Positions 1 to 3,137 of a DNA stretch of 6,000 nt are shown here, one piece after another. The position numbers and the translations under genes are program-made. How positions within the stretch are numbered: position 1 is the stretch's first letter; each line of letters begins with the position of its first letter. This stretch comes from Candidatus Omnitrophota bacterium (GTDB taxonomy: Bacteria; Omnitrophota; Gorgyraeia; B26-G9). Below the pieces are notes generated by a model. It was not told the origin of the DNA. It ran no database searches and saw nothing but the letters and a program-made list of their open reading frames with translations. The stretch is from positions 1-6,000 of the forward strand of contig JAGYOO010000097.1 of the NCBI GenBank assembly GCA_018399295.1, read 5' to 3'.

Positions 1-687
1 TTACTTTATTTTTCTTTTAAGTCCGGCAAGTCCGAGCAGGGCCGGGCCAAGCAGCAGCATAGACGCGGGCTCTGGTATGGGTTCACCATTGCCGCCGTTA
101 ACTACTCCGGCCGGCACTTTATCGCTTTCTTCATACCGGAATCTGGCCGCAAAAAACTGCGCATCCCCGCCACCCGCACTTTCCGATAGCTCGCCGATAA
201 AATCCGAAACAAGAAGACTTTCCAAGCTGGTTCCGGTAAAGATAAACGTGAAAAATTCAGAATCGCCAGGCGCGATTCCGTCTGCCGGATTCCCACCGTC
301 ATAAAAATCCGCGTTGGAATTAGTTCCAATACTGGCCCCGATGTCAAAATCGCCGTAAGGCGCGCCTTTTATGCCGTTATCATACCCCGAACCGCCGATT
401 AGATTGAAATTAGCGTTAGTAGCCGTAAATCCGCTTACTCCGGAGATCAGGTCATCGGGATTATTAAAGACAAAGGCGGTAATGTATCCGTCATATCCCA
501 CTGCATCACTGGTGTTTTCCAGGTTTACGGATAATGTCTGGGTGCCCTGATTGTAAAGCAACTCAGCAGTAAAGTCGCCAAGTCCTTCAGTGCTCCCTCC
601 GGGATTCCCAGTGATTATAACCGCTTCGGCTGATGAGACAAACGAAAATAACATTACAGCGACAAGCAACAAACCCAGTTTTTCCAT
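1..687 (-). CDS. PEP-CTERM sorting domain-containing secreted protein
   Basis: A complete 228-residue protein, ATG at 687 and TAA at 3-1. Residues 1-22 are a signal peptide (hydrophobic core, then SSAEA). Residues 23-200 are a Gly-, Asn- and Asp-rich beta-type domain without Cys. From memory its phrases YITAFVFNNP, GYDNGIKGAPYGDFDIGAS and QFFAARFR recur in a widespread group of PEP-CTERM proteins of unknown exact role. The C-terminus is the classical three-part sorting signal: PEP at 205-207 in PIPEPASMLLLG, a short hydrophobic helix (about 210-223), and a basic tail KRKIK. The exosortase at 2572-1739 is the expected processing enzyme, cutting at the PEP region. The gene follows the sugar transferase by 28 bases and probably shares its sigma-54 promoter, which fits exposure together with exopolysaccharide. 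No terminator is visible because the window ends at its stop codon. Confidence 0.95.
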   Translation of the reverse strand: MEKLGLLLVAVMLFSFVSSAEAVIITGNPGGSTEGLGDFTAELLYNQGTQTLSVNLENTSDAVGYDGYITAFVFNNPDDLISGVSGFTATNANFNLIGGSGYDNGIKGAPYGDFDIGASIGTNSNADFYDGGNPADGIAPGDSEFFTFIFTGTSLESLLVSDFIGELSESAGGGDAQFFAARFRYEESDKVPAGVVNGGNGEPIPEPASMLLLGPALLGLAGLKRKIK

Positions 688-693
688 TTCGCT

Positions 694-700
694 TCTCCTT
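694..700 (-). promoter_or_regulatory. Ribosome binding site of the PEP-CTERM protein
   Basis: AAGGAGA on the minus strand lies 6 bases before the ATG at 687 and fixes that start. It falls in the 28-base gap after the transferase stop, consistent with translation from a shared message. Confidence 0.75.
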
Positions 701-715
701 TTCTAGTTGCCGTTT

Positions 716-1495
716 TCACACGGCATGTCCTTTCAACACTACCCAAACCGTGCGCAGCAGGATATTCATTTCCGCGAAAAAGCACATCCTGCGGATGTAA
801 AGCAGATCAAGCTTTACTTTTTTGCGCACGTCGTCAAGCGTGTGATCATAGTGATGGCGGATCTGGGCCAGACCGGTTATCCCTGGTTTTACCCGTAACC
901 GGCGGTCGTATTCAGGGATATCCTTTTTCAGCCTGTTGACGATTTCCGGACGTTCCGGCCGCGGCCCGACTACACTCATCTCACCTTTCAATACGTTAAA
1001 AAACTGGGGAAATTCGTCCATATGAGTCTTCCGGAGAAAACTACCGATCCGCGGAATCACCCGATGGTCCTGATCCCCCGCCGACCAGACTGCCCCGGTT
1101 TCTCCTTCCGCGTTCGGCCTCATTGTCCGCAGTTTATAAATAAAATACAGCCTTCCTCCTTCTCCCACCCGTTCCTGCACATAGACAATCGGACCATTCG
1201 GCGAAAAGATCTTTATCAGTATCCCCATTAGCAGTAAAAACGGAGCCCCGATAATAAGCGCCAACAGCGCGACAATAACATCAAAGATCCGTTTAAACTC
1301 CTTAAACCGGCGCCGGACAAATCCGGCCAGCACTCCGCCGGCACCTACGAATAACGTCGCCAGAGCGCCATAGGGATTAATTGTCAGTACTTCTTCCGAA
1401 GCAAGCACCACAGTAGGGACCAAAAGCAAACAGAGAAGTCCCAAAGAAAAATAAATCAGCTTTATGCTGAGATTTCCAGCAATGAATTTGCTCAT
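716..1495 (-). CDS. Polyprenyl-phosphate sugar-1-phosphate transferase, PEP-CTERM-associated type
   Basis: A 259-residue membrane enzyme of the bacterial sugar transferase family (Pfam PF02397, WcaJ/PglC/EpsB type). It transfers a sugar phosphate from a nucleotide sugar to undecaprenyl phosphate, the first step of exopolysaccharide assembly. Visible motifs: KRIFDVIVALLAL followed by a Pro-kinked helix (residues 68-97), KLRTM (121-125), the catalytic pair Asp160-Glu161 in MDEFPQFFNVLKGEMSVVGPRP, and KPGITGLAQI (203-212). Full-length relatives of about 450 residues carry four helices and a CoA-binding-like domain in front. Here only about 65 residues precede the core: a signal-like helix (10-32) and a second helix (44-60) ending in RRR. 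The enzyme may therefore be a naturally short form. It heads a likely operon with the PEP-CTERM gene, 28 bases downstream. Nucleotide-sugar specificity cannot be read from the sequence. Confidence 0.93.
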   Translation of the reverse strand: MSKFIAGNLSIKLIYFSLGLLCLLLVPTVVLASEEVLTINPYGALATLFVGAGGVLAGFVRRRFKEFKRIFDVIVALLALIIGAPFLLLMGILIKIFSPNGPIVYVQERVGEGGRLYFIYKLRTMRPNAEGETGAVWSAGDQDHRVIPRIGSFLRKTHMDEFPQFFNVLKGEMSVVGPRPERPEIVNRLKKDIPEYDRRLRVKPGITGLAQIRHHYDHTLDDVRKKVKLDLLYIRRMCFFAEMNILLRTVWVVLKGHAV

Positions 1496-1500
1496 AACAC

Positions 1501-1506
1501 CCCTCC
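1501..1506 (-). promoter_or_regulatory. Ribosome binding site of the sugar transferase
   Basis: GGAGGG on the minus strand lies 5 bases before the ATG at 1495 and fixes that start. Confidence 0.75.
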
Positions 1507-1540
1507 GTTGATAAATTCTTTTGTATTGCGTCTTATATAA

Positions 1541-1557
1541 AGCAGAATGCGTGCCGG
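1541..1557 (-). promoter_or_regulatory. Sigma-54 (-24/-12) promoter of the sugar transferase operon
   Basis: The minus strand reads CCGGCACGCATTCTGCT. Compared with the sigma-54 consensus TGGCACG-N4-TTGCW it has the invariant GG and GC with exactly 10 bases between them, the whole GGCACG block, and CTGCT in the -12 part. Transcription would start near 1530, about 35 bases before the ATG at 1495. It lies just past the terminator, where a new promoter is required. Published work on other bacteria links PEP-CTERM genes to sigma-54 and the PrsK/PrsR two-component pair. No activator gene is in this window. Confidence 0.65.
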
Positions 1558-1564
1558 GCAGAAT

Positions 1565-1590
1565 AAAAAAAGACCGCTTGAGCGGTCTTT
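1565..1590 (-). terminator. Rho-independent terminator after the exosortase gene
   Basis: On the minus strand a perfect 9-base-pair stem, AAAGACCGC with GCGGTCTTT around a TCAA loop, continues directly into a run of seven T (1571-1565). It ends transcription arriving from the exosortase gene 149 bases upstream, so the sugar transferase needs its own promoter. Confidence 0.9.
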
Positions 1591-1684
1591 GACGGGAGAT
1601 AAATAAAGCTTAAAAACTTAATTCAGAATTGAATTATTTTTTCTACTTTCGTTCCCCTTAAATTTGACTTTAACCATCAGTCTT

Positions 1685-1712
1685 TGTCTACAAATATCAT
1701 TCACATGTCTAC
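1685..1712 (-). promoter_or_regulatory. Paired TGTCTAC repeat, possible activator site
   Basis: TGTCTAC occurs at 1685-1691 and again at 1706-1712, exactly 21 bases apart, or two helical turns. The first copy sits in a near-palindrome, TTGT-CT-ACAA. The pair lies about 150-180 bases upstream of the start predicted for the sigma-54 promoter, where enhancer-binding activators usually bind. The role is inferred from spacing and position only. Confidence 0.3.
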
Positions 1713-1738
1713 GGCAACAACACCTGTTCGCGGGAAGA

Positions 1739-2572
1739 TCAATCTTCAAGCAGGGAGTTAAGCAGGATCAACAGCAGCGCGGCAAAGAAGAACATCAAAA
1801 AACCGGAAAAGTCGTGAAACCAGCCGGAGATCGCCTCCATCCCGAAGATGTCCCCGACCCAGCCCATCAGAACGATCCGGAGAATATTCGCCAGCAGCGC
1901 GAAACTGACCGCACCGATAAACAGGATAAGAATTTTCAGCCTGGTCTTCTGCAGGGAATAACCCAAGGCAAAGCCAAATGCCGTCAGGGAGATCAGATAC
2001 TTCAGCCCGCTACATTGTCCTTCCACCACCATGAATGAATTCGGCGTGCGGATGGTGCTGCCCTCCTGGAGCGCGGCGATTCCCACCTTGTTCAATAACA
2101 CGATCGCCCAGTCAGTAGCCAGCATTTTCATCTTAAACGTAATATCACTGATAAACACCAGGGGCAGCGGAAGCATGAACACCAGAAAACAAAACGGAAA
2201 CAAAAGCTCTCGGAAAATCCGGGTGCCGAAGAAGTACAGGATCAAGCCCGCGGTCAGGGGAAGGATCGAAACCCCGGAGACAAAGTATATCCCCGACCAG
2301 ATTCCGGCTAAATGCAGCAGGATTCCGGCGATAAGCAGTATAATGCCCGGAGTCCAGGGAACAGAAGCTATTTCCTTTAAGCGTTCTTTCTTAGACCAGG
2401 CAAAATAAAGCGAGGCCAGAATAATCAACGGACCGTGGCTGTAATAAGAATCAGCGGCGTTCCAACGCCCCCATAACCAGACCAGGGTCGGATAGTAGAC
2501 AATACCGAGAACCGCCATGATCGCTGTTGGTTTTAGATATGGAAGGACAGATTTTATTTCAGCTTTATTCAT
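1739..2572 (-). CDS. Exosortase (PEP-CTERM protein-sorting transpeptidase)
   Basis: An integral membrane cysteine protease/transpeptidase that cleaves PEP-CTERM proteins at the cell envelope. With the start chosen here it has 277 residues, usual for the exosortase core, and about eight hydrophobic helices. Family hallmarks are all present: the SYYSHGPLI motif near residues 42-50, catalytic Cys187 in EGQCSGLKYL, Arg232 in ANILRIVLM and His253 in FHDFSGF. No EpsI domain is fused at the C-terminus, unlike typical exosortase A. The reading frame stays open upstream to an ATG at 2674, but those extra residues translate the intergenic repeat; ATG 2572 or 2596 is more credible. None has a clear ribosome binding site, so the start is uncertain. 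The terminator at 1565-1590 ends its transcript. The likely substrate is encoded at 687-1; the subtype cannot be fixed from sequence alone. Confidence 0.93.
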   Translation of the reverse strand: MNKAEIKSVLPYLKPTAIMAVLGIVYYPTLVWLWGRWNAADSYYSHGPLIILASLYFAWSKKERLKEIASVPWTPGIILLIAGILLHLAGIWSGIYFVSGVSILPLTAGLILYFFGTRIFRELLFPFCFLVFMLPLPLVFISDITFKMKMLATDWAIVLLNKVGIAALQEGSTIRTPNSFMVVEGQCSGLKYLISLTAFGFALGYSLQKTRLKILILFIGAVSFALLANILRIVLMGWVGDIFGMEAISGWFHDFSGFLMFFFAALLLILLNSLLED

Positions 2573-2630
2573 TTCAGCAGGATAGCATTTTTTCATAAAA
2601 AAGACAAGGGACAAGCCGCTTCGCGGAATT

Positions 2631-2787
2631 ACCAATAACCAAGCACCAATTTCCAAAAAAATCACAAATTCCAAATCTCAAACATAAACCGCCTTGTTTG
2701 ATTATCGCGTCACGTTTGGAATTTGGTTATTACCTGCAGTAGGCAGGCTATTGGTTATTGTTTGGAAATTGTAATTTGGTTATTGGT
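2631..2787. repeat. Nested inverted-repeat intergenic element
   Basis: Outer arms at 2631-2654 and 2764-2787 match as GGAAATTG-N4-TTGGTTATTGGT, with 20 of 24 positions identical between opposite strands. Inside them CAAATTCCAAA (2665-2675) pairs with TTTGGAATTTG (2715-2725), and inside those TCAAACA (2678-2684) pairs with TGTTTGA (2695-2701). The same TTGGTTATT word also occurs at 2724-2732 and 2751-2759. The element holds no credible gene. It looks like a non-autonomous or degenerate repeat of the kind dispersed in intergenic regions. It separates the acidic protein gene from the exosortase gene and must contain or adjoin the exosortase promoter, which I could not identify. Confidence 0.65.
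2733..2747. repeat. 15-base palindrome CCTGC-AGTAG-GCAGG
   Basis: A perfect 5-base-pair stem with a 5-base loop, GC-rich, interrupting the AT-rich TTGGTTATT repeats: one copy lies directly before it and one shortly after. It looks like a separate small insertion or a dispersed short palindrome rather than part of the surrounding repeat. Confidence 0.45.
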
Positions 2788-2812
2788 GATTGATTACTCT
2801 TATTATGAGCTT

Positions 2813-2849
2813 ATAGAACAAGGCCGGATACGCTCCGGCCCTGTTCTAT
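2813..2849 (-). terminator. Long hairpin after the acidic protein gene, possible transcript end
   Basis: The arms ATAGAACAAGGCCGGA (2813-2828) and TCCGGCCCTGTTCTAT (2834-2849) pair over 16 positions with one mismatch around a 5-base loop. It begins 34 bases past the stop of the acidic protein, where an operon end is expected. No T-run follows on either strand, so it is not a classical intrinsic terminator. It could be a 3'-end stabilising hairpin, a Rho-linked end, or part of the repeat element next to it. Confidence 0.4.
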
Positions 2850-2882
2850 CCCCTGTCCCCTGATATATTTTCCGGTTGAAGG

Positions 2883-3092
2883 TTACTCTAAGCTGTCTTC
2901 TTCTCCGGATATTTCCTCTGCTTCTTCGATAACTTCAACTGATTCGGACTCAACAACCTCCATACTACCGTCTTCAACCATAACCTCTTCTTCCAGAGCC
3001 GGCATGGCGGACACGTCTTCCTGAGCTTGTACATTTCCGGAAAATCCGATTATCAATCCCATAATCATTGCCAGAGCAATCCATTTCTTCAT
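2883..3092 (-). CDS. Small secreted, extremely acidic protein of unknown function
   Basis: A 69-residue protein that I do not recognise. Residues 1-23 form a textbook signal peptide: MKK, a hydrophobic core, then VQA before a likely cut after Ala23. The mature 46 residues contain 16 Glu and 3 Asp and no Lys, Arg or His, with short repeats of the kind VxVxExxE. It has no Cys and no membrane segment after the signal, so it is probably soluble and disordered outside the cytoplasmic membrane. The ATG at 3092 follows a strong GGAGGT ribosome binding site. It begins 45 bases after the stop of the large CFI-box protein, and I see no terminator between them, so the two are probably co-transcribed. 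Binding of cations or of a basic partner is possible but not shown. The signal peptide and ribosome binding site make it very likely a real gene despite its size. Confidence 0.82.
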   Translation of the reverse strand: MKKWIALAMIMGLIIGFSGNVQAQEDVSAMPALEEEVMVEDGSMEVVESESVEVIEEAEEISGEEDSLE

Positions 3093-3098
3093 GACTCC

Positions 3099-3104
3099 AC
3101 CTCC
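3099..3104 (-). promoter_or_regulatory. Ribosome binding site of the acidic small protein
   Basis: On the minus strand GGAGGT sits 6 bases before the ATG at 3092. It is a near-perfect Shine-Dalgarno sequence and supports this short reading frame as a real gene. Confidence 0.8.
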
Positions 3105-3137
3105 CTGTGGTTGTTCGACCCCTGCTTCTTCCCCTAT

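Noticed and set aside
1531..1540. TATATA as a housekeeping -10 box for the sugar transferase
   Set aside because: No acceptable -35 hexamer lies 16-18 bases upstream, whereas the overlapping sigma-54 match is much better.
1620..1635. AATTCA-GAAT-TGAATT hairpin followed by ATTTTTT on the plus strand
   Set aside because: It is a six-pair AT-only stem with no plus-strand gene before it, too weak for a terminator call.
1618..1677. A 19-codon ATG reading frame on the minus strand before the terminator
   Set aside because: There is no ribosome binding site, no recognisable product and an AT-rich composition; it is most likely part of the exosortase message 3' end.
1664..2408. Long plus-strand reading frames opposite the exosortase
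   Set aside because: They are antisense to a confidently identified gene, encode low-complexity Gln- and Arg-rich text and lack ribosome binding sites. The same holds for the plus-strand frames opposite the large protein and the PEP-CTERM gene.
2838..2851. A second GG-N10-GC match upstream of the exosortase
   Set aside because: Only the four invariant bases match; the -24 block is not TGGCAC-like and the site coincides with a hairpin arm, so it is probably chance.
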